Below, one piece after another: positions 26,664 through 35,712 of a DNA stretch of 64,000 nucleotides. Within the stretch, counting starts at the first letter, position 1; every line of letters starts with the position of its first letter. The notes under the pieces were generated by a model that saw only the letters and a program-made list of their open reading frames with translations, searched no databases and was not told the DNA's origin. Made by a program: the position numbers and the translations under genes. Source of the stretch: Pontibacter burrus (GTDB taxonomy: Bacteria > Bacteroidota > Bacteroidia > Cytophagales > Hymenobacteraceae); contig NZ_JAAGWD010000002.1 of NCBI RefSeq assembly GCF_010686685.1, positions 434,001-498,000 of the forward strand, written 5' to 3'.

Positions 26664-28343
26664 ATGATATTTATACAACACCGCACCCTTACCCTTACAA
26701 AAAAGAACCTGTTGCTACTGGTCCTGTTCTTTTTAGCCGCCCAGCTTAGCATTGCGCAAAGCAAAACAGGATCTACTAAAGCTAAAGCCCCAGTTGGCAA
26801 AACCAGCACTGCAAAGCCGGCTTCGACTGCCACTAAACCAGCAACACAGCAGGCAGCTACTCCCGCTGCCCCAAAACCTGCCGAAAAACTGATCTGGCAA
26901 ACTCCGGCTATGCAGGAGGCTATGGCATTTTATATTTCGCAGCAATACCAGCAGGCACAGCAGAAGTTCAGAGAAGCAGCTGCACAAGGCGAGAGCGACG
27001 CCTTATACTTTTTAGGCCGCATGCACCAGTATCGTGAGTTGAAATACGATACGGTACAGATCGACACGCTTATAGAGATCCAGAACCGTAGCAGGTTCTT
27101 TTCTGCCAATACAGACTCGGCGCGTTATTATTATGAGATGGCTCTGGAGCAAAACAGCCCATTGGGCCACCTGGGTATGGCCGAATTAATGGTGCTGCGC
27201 TCTGACGAAGACAAGCAAAATTTTTTGCAGAAAATGCGCGCTGCTGCTGTGCGTATCCGTGAAAAGGCAGTAGAAGGCGACGCTTTCAGTAACCGTATGC
27301 TGGGCAGCATGTACTACACTGGCTATGGCGAAATGAAAGACCTGGGCTATGCCTTTAATTACCTGAACCGCGCTGCCAACAAAGGCGACATTGTAGCTTA
27401 TACAAACCTGGCAAACCTTTACCTGGATGGGGAAGGAGTAGAGAAGAATAGGGAAAAGGCGATTTTCTGGCTTAAGAAGGGCGTAGAATCCGGCGACCGC
27501 GAAGCGCTTTATACTTTAGGATTGCTATATGAAGAGGGAACAATGGGAGAACCGAACTTTGATGATGCCCGCAAACTATACCGACAGGCCATTTCGAAGG
27601 GTAGTGTAAGCGCATATGAGCAGCTGCGCTACATGAACCAGACAGCTGATCAAAAATTGGTAATTGCGTCTATTAATCGTAATCCGGACATGCTGGAGCG
27701 CGCTCTTAAAAGTAAGGCAAACGTAAATACTACTGCCATACCAGACGATTATGAAGCAGAGGAGTTGCATGGCCGCACACCCCTGATGAACACGCTTTAT
27801 ATACCGTTGCTTTTAGAAGACTATGGTGTGATTTATCAACCCGAAGTACGCCCGTTAATGGCTGGTATATTACTAAGAAATGGTGCCAACGTAAATGCTC
27901 AGGACTCAGATGGACGTACTGCGCTACACCACACGGTAGCTGGTGCCCGTATTAACAACTCGCAGTTATTTGAGCAGGAGCAGGTACAACTGCTGGATAC
28001 CCTGATCAAATATAAGGCAGACCTGAACATAAAAGATAAAGAAGGCAATACGGCCCTTACTGCAGCGCTGCACTCTACCAGCGGACAGCACCTGGGTATT
28101 ATGGAGCTGGAAAAATTACTTGCCTCTGGTGCTAATCCCAATATCCAGAACAACGAAGGGAAAACGCCACTTATACTTGCTTGTGAACTTAACTCCAATT
28201 TCGAGATCATTCTGGCACTGATACAGGCCGGAGCCGATCCAAAGCTGCGGGATCAGTCCGGTAAAGCAGCTATAGACTATACCAGCCACGAGAATGTGCA
28301 GAATATTCTGATGGCGGCAGGTTCTCCGACTAAACAGCAGTAA
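26664..28343 (+). CDS. Exported protein with Sel1-like and ankyrin repeats
   Basis: The 559-residue protein has an N-terminal signal peptide (hydrophobic LLLLVLFFLAAQL, cleavage likely after SIAQ near residue 32). An Ala/Pro/Lys/Thr-rich linker follows (about 33-75). Sel1-like TPR repeats occupy about 90-320, with recurring AYTNLANLYLDGEGV and ALYTLGLLYEEGT units. Ankyrin repeats follow (about 360-555), each with a GRTPLM, GRTALHHTV, GNTALTAAL or GKTPLILAC turn. Both repeat types are protein-binding scaffolds, so it may organise periplasmic partners. The combination in one exported chain is unusual. Confidence 0.85.
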   Translation: MIFIQHRTLTLTKKNLLLLVLFFLAAQLSIAQSKTGSTKAKAPVGKTSTAKPASTATKPATQQAATPAAPKPAEKLIWQTPAMQEAMAFYISQQYQQAQQKFREAAAQGESDALYFLGRMHQYRELKYDTVQIDTLIEIQNRSRFFSANTDSARYYYEMALEQNSPLGHLGMAELMVLRSDEDKQNFLQKMRAAAVRIREKAVEGDAFSNRMLGSMYYTGYGEMKDLGYAFNYLNRAANKGDIVAYTNLANLYLDGEGVEKNREKAIFWLKKGVESGDREALYTLGLLYEEGTMGEPNFDDARKLYRQAISKGSVSAYEQLRYMNQTADQKLVIASINRNPDMLERALKSKANVNTTAIPDDYEAEELHGRTPLMNTLYIPLLLEDYGVIYQPEVRPLMAGILLRNGANVNAQDSDGRTALHHTVAGARINNSQLFEQEQVQLLDTLIKYKADLNIKDKEGNTALTAALHSTSGQHLGIMELEKLLASGANPNIQNNEGKTPLILACELNSNFEIILALIQAGADPKLRDQSGKAAIDYTSHENVQNILMAAGSPTKQQ

Positions 28344-29180
28344 TCTTTCCAGCTTTCCCCTAAAAACAGGTGAAGGAGTATAGCTATTGCTATAGTTGCT
28401 GCAGTAAAACATTCTGCTGGCGCGGGTTTGTAACCCGTGCTAACTATAGAGTTGAGTTTGTAACGCAACTGGTCCGGCAGGGACAGGTATTTGTCTGAAT
28501 TGGGATTAGGGCTTTTGCTTTAGTTGACAACTATGGTTCTATTGTCAGCATGCAACACCCCTATAGTTCCCTCAAGGGGACATTCCTGCTATAGTTACAA
28601 CTTGAGTTGTAGTTCTATAGTTGGCAATTAACCCACCCCTGCCCCTCCCAAGAGGGGAATTTTAACTGCTGCTAACTCATCGACTATAGTTTTATAGTTG
28701 CATACCATGAGCAGGACAGGTTTACCTGTTCCTTTAGAACTATCACCACGAAAAGCCAAGCAACTATAGTTACTTAATCAAACTATAGTGGTAGCTATCG
28801 AGTAATTTCAGTCTTTGGGTTGAGCGCCTTTGACTTGTTGCGGTGCCGGCAGGCAACCCGAGCGCAGCGAGGGTAGCAAGAAGGCAGCAGCGCGATGCCC
28901 AAAGACGAGGCCTCGCGGCCGTGAGCGCACCAAAGCTGGCTTGAAACGATAGATAAGTAAAGCTCCCAGGATCAAAAGCAACTATAGCACGAACTGCTTA
29001 TGTCCAGTGGCAACTACAGCTAACTATAGAAAGATAACTTTAACTATAGTTTGGGATAGATTTCTCACGTCGTTCGAAATGACAATGCAGAAAAGGACAT
29101 AAAAGATGTCTCGACTAACGCTCGAAATAACAAGTGATAAACTATATCCCACTATAACATAGAACCCTTCTAAACTATTT
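28344..29180. repeat. Composite intergenic repeat, copy A (core 28781-28936)
   Basis: No credible gene lies here. The spacer is a series of repeat modules also found, in the same order, at 42.66-43.44 and 46.38-47.08 kb. They are: a CCTAAAAACAGG module, an ACCCACCCCTGCCCCTCCC module with GAGGGG complement, a CAGGTTTACCTG module, and a 156-bp core (28781-28936). After the core come a GCTCCCAGGATCAAAAGCAACTATAG module and a TAGATTTCTC...CGAAATGACA module. The core folds on paper as GTCTTTGGG/CCCAAAGAC around an inner hairpin (about 28831-28890). About a dozen CTATAG copies are scattered through it. Confidence 0.75.
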
Positions 29181-29186
29181 TCTCCT

Positions 29187-29194
29187 TACCTTTG
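29187..29194 (+). promoter_or_regulatory. -7-like element TACCTTTG
   Basis: It matches TAnnTTTG exactly, 40 bases before the start at 29235. No -33 box is clear. Confidence 0.35.
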
Positions 29195-29234
29195 TCTTTC
29201 TTAAGTGCACTTAAAGTACGTTTATAGTAGAATC

Positions 29235-29810
29235 ATGATAGTCCTTCAGAATACCGTTATCAGCGACGACATCCGCGATAATTTCTTTGTTTGTAACCTC
29301 GAGAAGTGCAAAGGCGCCTGCTGCGTAGAAGGCGACCTGGGAGCCCCTCTGGAAGAAGATGAACTAAAAATACTGGCCGACAACTACGAGCACATTAAGC
29401 CTTACATGACAGGTGCCGGCAAACTGGCCGTAGAAGAGCAGGGGCTTTACATCACAGATTTTGAAGGTGATTACTCAACACCAACTATAGAAAACCGTGA
29501 GTGTGCCTACGCCTTGTACGATGAGCGGGGGATTTTAAAGTGCGCCATAGAACAGGCCTATTATGATGGCAAGATCAGCTGGAAAAAGCCAATCTCATGT
29601 CACCTGTACCCGATCCGAATCACGAAATATGATGACTTTGAGGCGTTGAACTACGACCGCTGGAGTATTTGTGCATCTGCCTGCAACTTTGGTCAAGACT
29701 TAGGCGTGAAAGTATACCAGTTTTTGAAAGAGCCGCTTATTCGCAAGTATGGTGAGGGCTGGTATAACGAGTTAACACAGTTGATGGAAGAAAAGCCTGA
29801 GAAAGTTTAA
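29235..29810 (+). CDS. DUF3109 family Cys-rich protein
   Basis: I choose the ATG at 29235 ([25 protein letters not shown]), because family members start this way; ten more codons are open upstream. The 191-residue protein carries the family cysteines in [15 protein letters not shown] near 20-34, then a Cys in [30 protein letters not shown] and ICASACNFG. The layout resembles YkgJ-type zinc/iron-binding CxnC proteins, so a metal cluster is likely, but no reaction is known. A hairpin terminator follows. Confidence 0.85.
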   Translation: MIVLQNTVISDDIRDNFFVCNLEKCKGACCVEGDLGAPLEEDELKILADNYEHIKPYMTGAGKLAVEEQGLYITDFEGDYSTPTIENRECAYALYDERGILKCAIEQAYYDGKISWKKPISCHLYPIRITKYDDFEALNYDRWSICASACNFGQDLGVKVYQFLKEPLIRKYGEGWYNELTQLMEEKPEKV

Positions 29811-29834
29811 GGCAAACTATAGTTTATAACTTGG

Positions 29835-29865
29835 AAAGGGATGTAGCTACAAACTACATCCCTTT
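29835..29865 (+). terminator. Rho-independent terminator
   Basis: Arms 29835-29846 and 29854-29865 pair perfectly over 12 bases and are followed by T residues. It ends the DUF3109 transcript. A full AACTATAGTT (29815-29824) lies between the stop codon and the stem. Confidence 0.8.
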
Positions 29866-29924
29866 TTTATTTTGCAAACTATATTTGGTTGTTTTAATAT
29901 GTTAAGTAGAGGGACGATTAATAA

Positions 29925-29954
29925 AAAAAGCCGGTACAAATGCACCGGCTTTTT
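29925..29954. terminator. Terminator of the acc operon
   Basis: Arms 29925-29935 and 29944-29954 (AAAAAGCCGGT/ACCGGCTTTTT) surround an 8-base loop. It lies 18 bases past the accC stop codon (minus strand). Confidence 0.8.
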
Positions 29955-29972
29955 ATTTATAGTTTAACCTAC

Positions 29973-31319
29973 TTAGTCAAGCGCTTTAAAATCGAAATTC
30001 TCTAAGTAAGCAGTTGTAAAGTTACCTTCTTTAAAGCCTTTGTCGTCCATCAGCTTCAGGTGGAAAGGAATCGTTGTTTTAATGCCTTCGATCACGAACT
30101 CGCTCAGGGCACGCTTCATTTTCACCAACGCTTCTTCGCGGGTCTGTGCGCTTACGATCAGCTTTGCGATCATAGAGTCGTAGTTAGCCGGAATGGTATA
30201 GCCTGAGTACACGTGAGAGTCTACGCGAACGCCGTGGCCACCTGGTACATGCAGGTTTGTAATTCTGCCCGGGCTAGGGCGGAAGCCGTTCTTCGGATCT
30301 TCGGCATTGATACGGCACTCGATGGCGTGCATCTTAGGGTAATAGTTCTTACCAGTGATCTTCTCGCCGGCAGCTACCTTAATCTGCTCCTTAATCAGGT
30401 CGTAATCGATCACTTCTTCCGTAATTGGGTGCTCCACCTGGATACGGGTGTTCATCTCCATAAAGTAGAAATCACGGTTTTTGTCTACCAGGAATTCTAT
30501 CGTTCCAACACCTTCGTAGTTAATGGCTTTGGCACCAGCGATTGCAGCCTGGCCCATTTTGTCACGAAGCTCATCGGTAATGAATGGGGATGGTGTTTCC
30601 TCCACCAGTTTCTGGTGACGGCGCTGGATAGAGCAGTCACGTTCTGAAAGGTGCGCGGCATTACCATACTGGTCACCGATCAGCTGAATCTCGATGTGGC
30701 GTGGTTCTTCGATGTATTTCTCCAGGTAAATACCGTCGTTACCGAAAGCAGCAGCTGCTTCTGTACGGGCATCGTTCCAGGCTTTCTCGAACTCAGACTC
30801 TTCTTTGATGATACGCATACCACGACCACCACCACCAGCCGTAGCTTTGATGATTACCGGGTACTTTATCTTTTTAGCCAGTTTCATACCTTCTTCCACG
30901 TTCTTCAGAAGTCCTTCAGAACCTGGTATAGTTGGTACGCCCGCTTTTTTCATGGTGTCTTTCGCAGAGGCTTTGTCACCCATCTGGTTGATCATCTCAG
31001 GCGAGGCTCCAATAAATTTGATGTTATTTTCAGCACAAATGCGCGAGAACTCAGCGTTCTCAGACAGGAAACCATAGCCTGGGTGAATTGCGTCGGCGTT
31101 GGTGATCTCGGCAGCAGCAATAATGTGCGGGATGTTCAGGTAAGACTGTGAGCTTGGCGCCGGGCCGATGCAAACAGCTTCGTCAGCAAAGCGAACGTGC
31201 AGGCTTTCTTTGTCGGCGGTAGAGTAAACGGCCACCGTTTTAATGCCCATCTCTTTGCACGTACGAATAATACGCAGCGCAATCTCGCCCCGGTTGGCAA
31301 TTAATATTTTCTTAAACAT
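29973..31319 (-). CDS. accC: Acetyl-CoA carboxylase, biotin carboxylase subunit
   Basis: AccC carboxylates the biotin carried by AccB using ATP and bicarbonate, the first half of malonyl-CoA formation. The 448-residue protein has the usual order: N-terminal preATP-grasp domain ([15 protein letters not shown]), glycine-rich ATP loop ([13 protein letters not shown], about 159-171), ATP-grasp core with [12 protein letters not shown] (about 285-296), and C-terminal biotin carboxylase domain. It is last in an efp-accB-accC unit; 123 bases of repeat-like sequence separate it from accB. No CTATAG occurs inside the gene. Confidence 0.96.
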   Translation of the reverse strand: MFKKILIANRGEIALRIIRTCKEMGIKTVAVYSTADKESLHVRFADEAVCIGPAPSSQSYLNIPHIIAAAEITNADAIHPGYGFLSENAEFSRICAENNIKFIGASPEMINQMGDKASAKDTMKKAGVPTIPGSEGLLKNVEEGMKLAKKIKYPVIIKATAGGGGRGMRIIKEESEFEKAWNDARTEAAAAFGNDGIYLEKYIEEPRHIEIQLIGDQYGNAAHLSERDCSIQRRHQKLVEETPSPFITDELRDKMGQAAIAGAKAINYEGVGTIEFLVDKNRDFYFMEMNTRIQVEHPITEEVIDYDLIKEQIKVAAGEKITGKNYYPKMHAIECRINAEDPKNGFRPSPGRITNLHVPGGHGVRVDSHVYSGYTIPANYDSMIAKLIVSAQTREEALVKMKRALSEFVIEGIKTTIPFHLKLMDDKGFKEGNFTTAYLENFDFKALD

Positions 31320-31442
31320 GATTTCAGATTAGAATATTTGAAGATTTGTAGATTTGAAAATTATGAACAATGAAAATGGAGAGGTTTATAAGACCATCTC
31401 CATCTCCAAATTTTCTCATTTCCAAATTTTCAAATTTGAATA
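31320..31442. repeat. Inverted-repeat spacer inside the accB-accC operon
   Basis: The left AATATTTGAAGATTTGTAG tract (about 31332-31350) and the right CAAATTTTCAAATTTGAATATT tract (about 31423-31444) are imperfect inverted copies. An inner pair, GGAGAGG and CCATCTCC, sits around 31378-31405. The spacer can fold as a long imperfect hairpin between two co-transcribed genes. Confidence 0.5.
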
Positions 31443-31931
31443 TTAGCTAGGATCTACCAGGAACAATGGCTGATCGTACTCAACTGGCGTGGCGTTATCT
31501 ACCAGCACTTTCACGATCTTACCTGATACTTCAGACTCGATCTCGTTGAACAGCTTCATAGCCTCGATGATACAGATCACCTGGCCTTTTTTCACTTCAT
31601 CACCCACATTCACGAAAATAGGAGATTCCGGGCTGGCGGCGCGGTAGAATGTACCGATCATTGGCGCTTTGATGGCTACATATTTGCTGTCATCAGAGGC
31701 TGGTGCCGGAGCGGCGGCAGGAGCAGCAGGCGCTGCCGGAGCAGCCTGTGGTACAGGAGCAACAGGAGCCGGAGCAGCAGGAGCAGCTTGTATTGGCTCG
31801 CTTACATACTTCACTTTCTGGTTTGGCTCACGCTGTACCGAAATTTTAAACTCTTCTGTTTCGATGTTGACTTTGTTCAGGCCGGATTTGGCGATGAAGT
31901 CGATAAGGTCCTGGATTTCTTTAGCTTTCAT
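31443..31931 (-). CDS. accB: Acetyl-CoA carboxylase biotin carboxyl carrier protein
   Basis: The 162-residue carrier has an N-terminal helical part (about 1-45), a long Ala/Pro-rich flexible linker (about 47-80), and a biotinyl domain (about 84-162). The biotinylated lysine lies in EAMKLFNEIE near residue 127; the family usually has EAMKLMNEIE, so Met is replaced by Phe one position after Leu. It ends 123 bases before accC and starts 3 bases after efp. Confidence 0.95.
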   Translation of the reverse strand: MKAKEIQDLIDFIAKSGLNKVNIETEEFKISVQREPNQKVKYVSEPIQAAPAAPAPVAPVPQAAPAAPAAPAAAPAPASDDSKYVAIKAPMIGTFYRAASPESPIFVNVGDEVKKGQVICIIEAMKLFNEIESEVSGKIVKVLVDNATPVEYDQPLFLVDPS

Positions 31932-31934
31932 GTG

Positions 31935-32498
31935 TTATTTTACTCTTTCTGCGTAAGAATAAGTACGAGTGTCTACTTTTATTTTTTCGTCCTGGCCAAT
32001 AAACAATGGCACCTGTATAGTTGCGCCTGTTTCTACAATGGCTGGTTTTGATGCGTTTGTGGCAGTGTCGCCTTTAATTCCTGGCTCAGTATAAGTTATC
32101 GTTAACTCTACAAACGGAGGAATTTCGCAGGTAAGCGGTGTTTCCGTTTCGGCATGGAACAGGATGGTTACTTCCTGGCCTTCTTTCATCAGGTCGGCAA
32201 ATGGCACCATTACCTCTGGCAGGGCAACCTGCTCAAAAGTATTCATGTCCATAAAGTTGTAGCCCATGTCATCTTTGTAAATGTACTGGTGCGGACGCTG
32301 CTCTACACGCGCGGTTGTGATTTTATGACCAGCCGGGAAGGTGTTGTCCAGGGTTTTGCCGGTTTTTACGTTGCGCATTCTTGTTCTAACGAATGCTGGG
32401 CCTTTACCTGGCTTTACGTGCTGGAATTCTATAACCTGGTAAAGGTCGTTGTTGAATTCAATCACAACGCCGTTTTTTATATCAGCTGTGGTTGCCAT
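31935..32498 (-). CDS. efp: Elongation factor P
   Basis: EF-P enters the ribosomal E site and relieves stalling at proline runs. The 187-residue protein has the three beta domains of the family. The loop tip that reaches the peptidyl-transferase centre reads KPGKGPAF, with Lys32 at the modification position. No EpmA/EpmB genes are nearby. It heads the efp-accB-accC unit, an arrangement common in bacteria. Confidence 0.96.
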   Translation of the reverse strand: MATTADIKNGVVIEFNNDLYQVIEFQHVKPGKGPAFVRTRMRNVKTGKTLDNTFPAGHKITTARVEQRPHQYIYKDDMGYNFMDMNTFEQVALPEVMVPFADLMKEGQEVTILFHAETETPLTCEIPPFVELTITYTEPGIKGDTATNASKPAIVETGATIQVPLFIGQDEKIKVDTRTYSYAERVK

Positions 32499-32546
32499 AT
32501 TCTATTCTGAGTCGTTTTACTTAAATGAAACGTTAAAAGTATAGCG

Positions 32547-32578
32547 CAAATCTATGTTCTGCAAACAAAGTTAGTCAA
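32547..32578 (-). promoter_or_regulatory. Promoter of efp-accB-accC
   Basis: On the minus strand, TTG (32578-32576), then 21 bases, then TAGATTTG (32554-32547). Both boxes fit the Bacteroidota consensus, 48 bases upstream of the efp start. Confidence 0.6.
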
Positions 32579-32697
32579 TCTGCCGGAAATCTTATCAAAA
32601 ACCCGTTGTTTTCGTGCTGATAAGAAACAGATTTAAACACTGATAGCTTGCTTTGTTTATTGTTTCTGCGCCTGATTGTTCAGGTTTATGGGTATTA

Positions 32698-32723
32698 AAA
32701 AAGCGGCTGTTGCGCCGCTTTTT
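32698..32723. terminator. Terminator after fabH
   Basis: AAAAAGCGGC (32698-32707) pairs with GCCGCTTTTT (32714-32723) around a 6-base loop, 10 bases past the fabH stop on the minus strand. Confidence 0.8.
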
Positions 32724-32733
32724 AAGTGAATTC

Positions 32734-33732
32734 TTATTTCGGATCGTATGCCCATTTCAGGTAAATGGCACCCCAGGTAAAGCCGCCACCAAAGGCTGCA
32801 AGTACCAGATTATCACCTTTTTTAAGCTGGCTCTCATACTCCCACAGGCAAAGCGGAATAGTGCCACTGGTTGTGTTGCCATATTTGTGGATGTTAAGCA
32901 TTACTTTCTCGTTGCTCAGGCCCATACGGTTTGCTGTTGCTTCAATAATGCGCTTGTTTGCCTGGTGCGGTACCAGCCAGGCTACATCATCGCCTGTCAG
33001 GTGGTTGCGCTCCATTACTTCGGCAGATACATCGGCCATGCCTTTCACAGCAAACTTAAATACAGCCTGGCCTTCCTGGTAAGCGTAATGTTCACGGGCC
33101 TGTACTGTTTCTATAGTTGCCGGCTTACGGCTGCCACCCGCTTTCATGTGCAGGTATTGTGCACCCGTTCCGTCAGACTTCAGTACAGAATCAAGTATGC
33201 CATAACCTTCTGTGTTTGGTTCCAGCATCACGGCTCCGCCACCATCACCAAAAATAATACAGGTTGCGCGGTCTGTATAGTCGATGATAGAAGACATCTT
33301 ATCAGCACCAACTACAATTACTTTTTTGTACTGACCAGATTCTATAAACTTAGAGCCTGTTACCAGTGCATACAGGAAACCTGAGCAGGCAGCCTGCAGG
33401 TCATAACCAAAAGCATTCACAGCACCGACTTCAGCAGTAATCAGGTTAGCCGTTGCCGGGAAAACCATATCCGGGGTAGTGGTTGCACAAATCAGCAGGT
33501 CAACTTCTTCCGGTTTAGTATTTGTTTTCTTTAACAGTTCAAGTACTGCAGGTACAGCAATATGCGATGTGCCTTTGCCTTCGCCTTTTAAAATGCGCCT
33601 TTCCTTAATGCCGGTGCGGGAGGTTATCCATTCATCATTGGTTTCCACCATTGTTTCAAGTTCCTTGTTGGTTAGCACGTATTCGGGTACGTAGCCTGCT
33701 ACACCAGTAATTGCGGCAGTAATTTTACTCAT
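32734..33732 (-). CDS. fabH: Beta-ketoacyl-ACP synthase III
   Basis: FabH condenses an acyl-CoA primer with malonyl-ACP to start fatty acid synthesis; in Bacteroidota it often prefers branched primers. The 332-residue protein has the Cys-His-Asn triad: Cys116 in AACSGFLY, His in PHQANKR near 257, and Asn in KYGNTTSGT near 287. It is last in a lap-pdxA-yceD-rpmF-plsX-fabH run. A 130-bp spacer with an inverted repeat separates it from plsX. It has its own terminator. Confidence 0.95.
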   Translation of the reverse strand: MSKITAAITGVAGYVPEYVLTNKELETMVETNDEWITSRTGIKERRILKGEGKGTSHIAVPAVLELLKKTNTKPEEVDLLICATTTPDMVFPATANLITAEVGAVNAFGYDLQAACSGFLYALVTGSKFIESGQYKKVIVVGADKMSSIIDYTDRATCIIFGDGGGAVMLEPNTEGYGILDSVLKSDGTGAQYLHMKAGGSRKPATIETVQAREHYAYQEGQAVFKFAVKGMADVSAEVMERNHLTGDDVAWLVPHQANKRIIEATANRMGLSNEKVMLNIHKYGNTTSGTIPLCLWEYESQLKKGDNLVLAAFGGGFTWGAIYLKWAYDPK

Positions 33733-33779
33733 CTTAAAAGGTATTAGGTTGTTAGATTAAGGCGGACAAGATACAAAAA

Positions 33780-33837
33780 AACTTGGCACGTGCTCTCAGT
33801 TCTGTAAAAAGATAACTGAAACAGCCTGTGCCAAGTT
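33780..33837. repeat. Inverted repeat in the plsX-fabH spacer
   Basis: AACTTGGCAC (33780-33789) and GTGCCAAGTT (33828-33837) pair exactly, with a weaker inner CAGTT/AACTG pairing. No T run follows on the minus strand, so it may be an attenuator or an RNA processing or stability hairpin. Confidence 0.45.
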
Positions 33838-33862
33838 CAAGAGGTGGATATAACCACCGATA

Positions 33863-34804
33863 TTATTCGTTATAGTTCCTTCTGAAACGCTCTGAAAGGT
33901 TTGTGGCTACCATTTTCTGAGCTTGCTTTACCATGTTGCAAATAGCGATAGGAGTAGAAACCCCATGGCCAATTACAGCATTACCGTTTATTCCAAGGAT
34001 CGGGCTTCCGCCTTCAGCTTCATAGTTAAACTTATCGAAGAACGGATCGCGGATGGCTTTCTCATTCAGGATATCATAGATCGACTCTGCCATTTTCAGG
34101 ATGATATTACCGGTATAACCGTCGCAAACGATAACATCTGCTTTATCATTGAAAAGGTCGCGGCCTTCTATGTTGCCTATAAAGTTTATTGTCTGGTTTA
34201 CCTTAAGGCGCTGGTGGGCGGCCTGTGTGTTCACAGTACCTTTGCCTTCCTCTTCGCCAAGGTTCATCAAACCTACCTTCGGGTTTTTAATGTCGAGTAC
34301 ATACTTGGCATAGATCGCGCCAAGCTCTGCAAACTGCTCCAGTACTTCTGGCTTGCAATCTGCGTTTGCCCCAACATCCAGCATAATGCCGTAACCACCA
34401 CTTAATTTAGGCACTAGCCCTGCTATAGATGGTCTTAAAATTCCTTCTATGGCTTTAACGCTGAACATGGCTCCTACAAGCATAGCTCCGGTGTTTCCGG
34501 CGCTGCAGAAAGCATCTGCTTTCCCAAGCTTCAGAAGACCGTAACCAACAGCTATACTGGAGTCAGGTTTTTGAGTAAGTGCTTTTGTGGGGTGTTCCCC
34601 CATCTCAATAACCTGGGTGGCATTAACCACTTTTATGCCTGTACCAGTGTATCCATATTCTTGTAACAAGGCCTGTACAACATCTTCTTTGCCTATAAGC
34701 AAAATTTCAGATTGTTCAGGAAGCTGTTTCTCGGCAAGTATAGCACCTTTAACTACTGCCTCCGGTGCATAATCGCCACCCATTGCGTCTAAGGCGATCC
34801 TCAT
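33863..34804 (-). CDS. plsX: Phosphate acyltransferase
   Basis: PlsX makes acyl-phosphate from acyl-ACP, feeding PlsY in phospholipid synthesis at the membrane. The 313-residue protein starts with the family signature [14 protein letters not shown] and has [13 protein letters not shown], then [15 protein letters not shown] near 100-114, and [12 protein letters not shown] near 225. It sits between rpmF and fabH, the classic rpmF-plsX-fabH order that ties lipid synthesis to ribosome production. Confidence 0.95.
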   Translation of the reverse strand: MRIALDAMGGDYAPEAVVKGAILAEKQLPEQSEILLIGKEDVVQALLQEYGYTGTGIKVVNATQVIEMGEHPTKALTQKPDSSIAVGYGLLKLGKADAFCSAGNTGAMLVGAMFSVKAIEGILRPSIAGLVPKLSGGYGIMLDVGANADCKPEVLEQFAELGAIYAKYVLDIKNPKVGLMNLGEEEGKGTVNTQAAHQRLKVNQTINFIGNIEGRDLFNDKADVIVCDGYTGNIILKMAESIYDILNEKAIRDPFFDKFNYEAEGGSPILGINGNAVIGHGVSTPIAICNMVKQAQKMVATNLSERFRRNYNE

Positions 34805-34852
34805 GTAGTGGTTGATGTTAAATTATACAGAACTAAAACAGAAAGCTAATGC

Positions 34853-35050
34853 TTATTGGGCGTTAGTTGTATAATTTTTGATTGCTAGTTTGCCTTTATG
34901 ATACAGGTCGCCTTCCACTACATATGCGTGGTGGAACAGGTGTGGAGTATCTGTAGTAGGGCAGATCGCAATGGCCTTCTCAGAAAGTTTATAATGAGTT
35001 CTTCTCTTATCTCTTCTGGTCTTCGAGATCTTACGTTTAGGATGTGCCAT
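34853..35050 (-). CDS. rpmF: Ribosomal protein bL32
   Basis: The 65-residue protein has the L32 start [19 protein letters not shown]. The region that forms a zinc ribbon in many bacteria keeps only one cysteine ([15 protein letters not shown]), so this is a zinc-independent or incomplete form. It lies between yceD and plsX, its conserved position. Confidence 0.95.
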   Translation of the reverse strand: MAHPKRKISKTRRDKRRTHYKLSEKAIAICPTTDTPHLFHHAYVVEGDLYHKGKLAIKNYTTNAQ

Positions 35051-35100
35051 TTTTTAGTTAAAAATTTATTTACTATTGTTTATAATTCATTTAAATACTT

Positions 35101-35649
35101 CTAGTTCAGGTTCCTGAGCGCGTCCCAGCGTGGGTCGATGTCCCCGTTGTCGTCATCATCGTCGCCACTGTCATCGTCCGCTCCTGATTTCTTGGATGAA
35201 TAGATCAGGATATCTTCGTCACTATCCTCATCCATTTCTTCCAGGAACCGCGGGTGCAGCTTCTTCATCGGCAGCGACAGGCCTATATAATCATACAGGT
35301 GTTGCGCCAGGTTAATCTGCTGCGTTTCGAACGCTATCTGCCACAGGTCTTCATCCAGCTCTTTATCTTCAGGGCCAAATTTCATCCTGAACGTTTCCTG
35401 CACATCTACCGGCTGATCAAACTCTTCCAGGCTTCTGTCACAGGTAATGCGTACGGTACCTTTAATATTAAAATGCAGTGTGAGAATCGATTCCGTCTTC
35501 TCCAGCTCTACATCAGCGTGTAGTTTGCCGCCATGAATGATCTCTCCGCTAAAAAGGTCAAAGAAAGAATCATCCATGTCAAACTCGTACTGGTGCGTTT
35601 TATTGCTGAGTTTGGCAATGTTGATCTCGTATTCTTTTAACTTCTTCAC
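35101..35649 (-). CDS. YceD family protein (DUF177)
   Basis: YceD proteins are linked to 23S rRNA processing or accumulation and are nearly always encoded directly before rpmF, as here. The 182-residue protein has the conserved CD.SLEEF-type core (ITCDRSLEEFDQPVDV near 78-93), but where many homologs keep two cysteine pairs only one Cys is seen. The C-terminus is very acidic (DDDSGDDDDDNGD) before DPRWDALRNLN. CAAAATTA at 35672-35679 (TAATTTTG on the minus strand) may be its -7 element. Confidence 0.88.
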   Translation of the reverse strand: MKKLKEYEINIAKLSNKTHQYEFDMDDSFFDLFSGEIIHGGKLHADVELEKTESILTLHFNIKGTVRITCDRSLEEFDQPVDVQETFRMKFGPEDKELDEDLWQIAFETQQINLAQHLYDYIGLSLPMKKLHPRFLEEMDEDSDEDILIYSSKKSGADDDSGDDDDDNGDIDPRWDALRNLN

Positions 35650-35712
35650 TACCTTTTTTTATTGCAAGTTGCAAAATTAGAACATAATTCTGAGAAATAA
35701 AACACCTGTTTG

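Noticed and set aside
30213..31151. Two long plus-strand frames opposite accC
   Set aside because: Shadows of accC, whose ATP-grasp motifs are intact on the minus strand.
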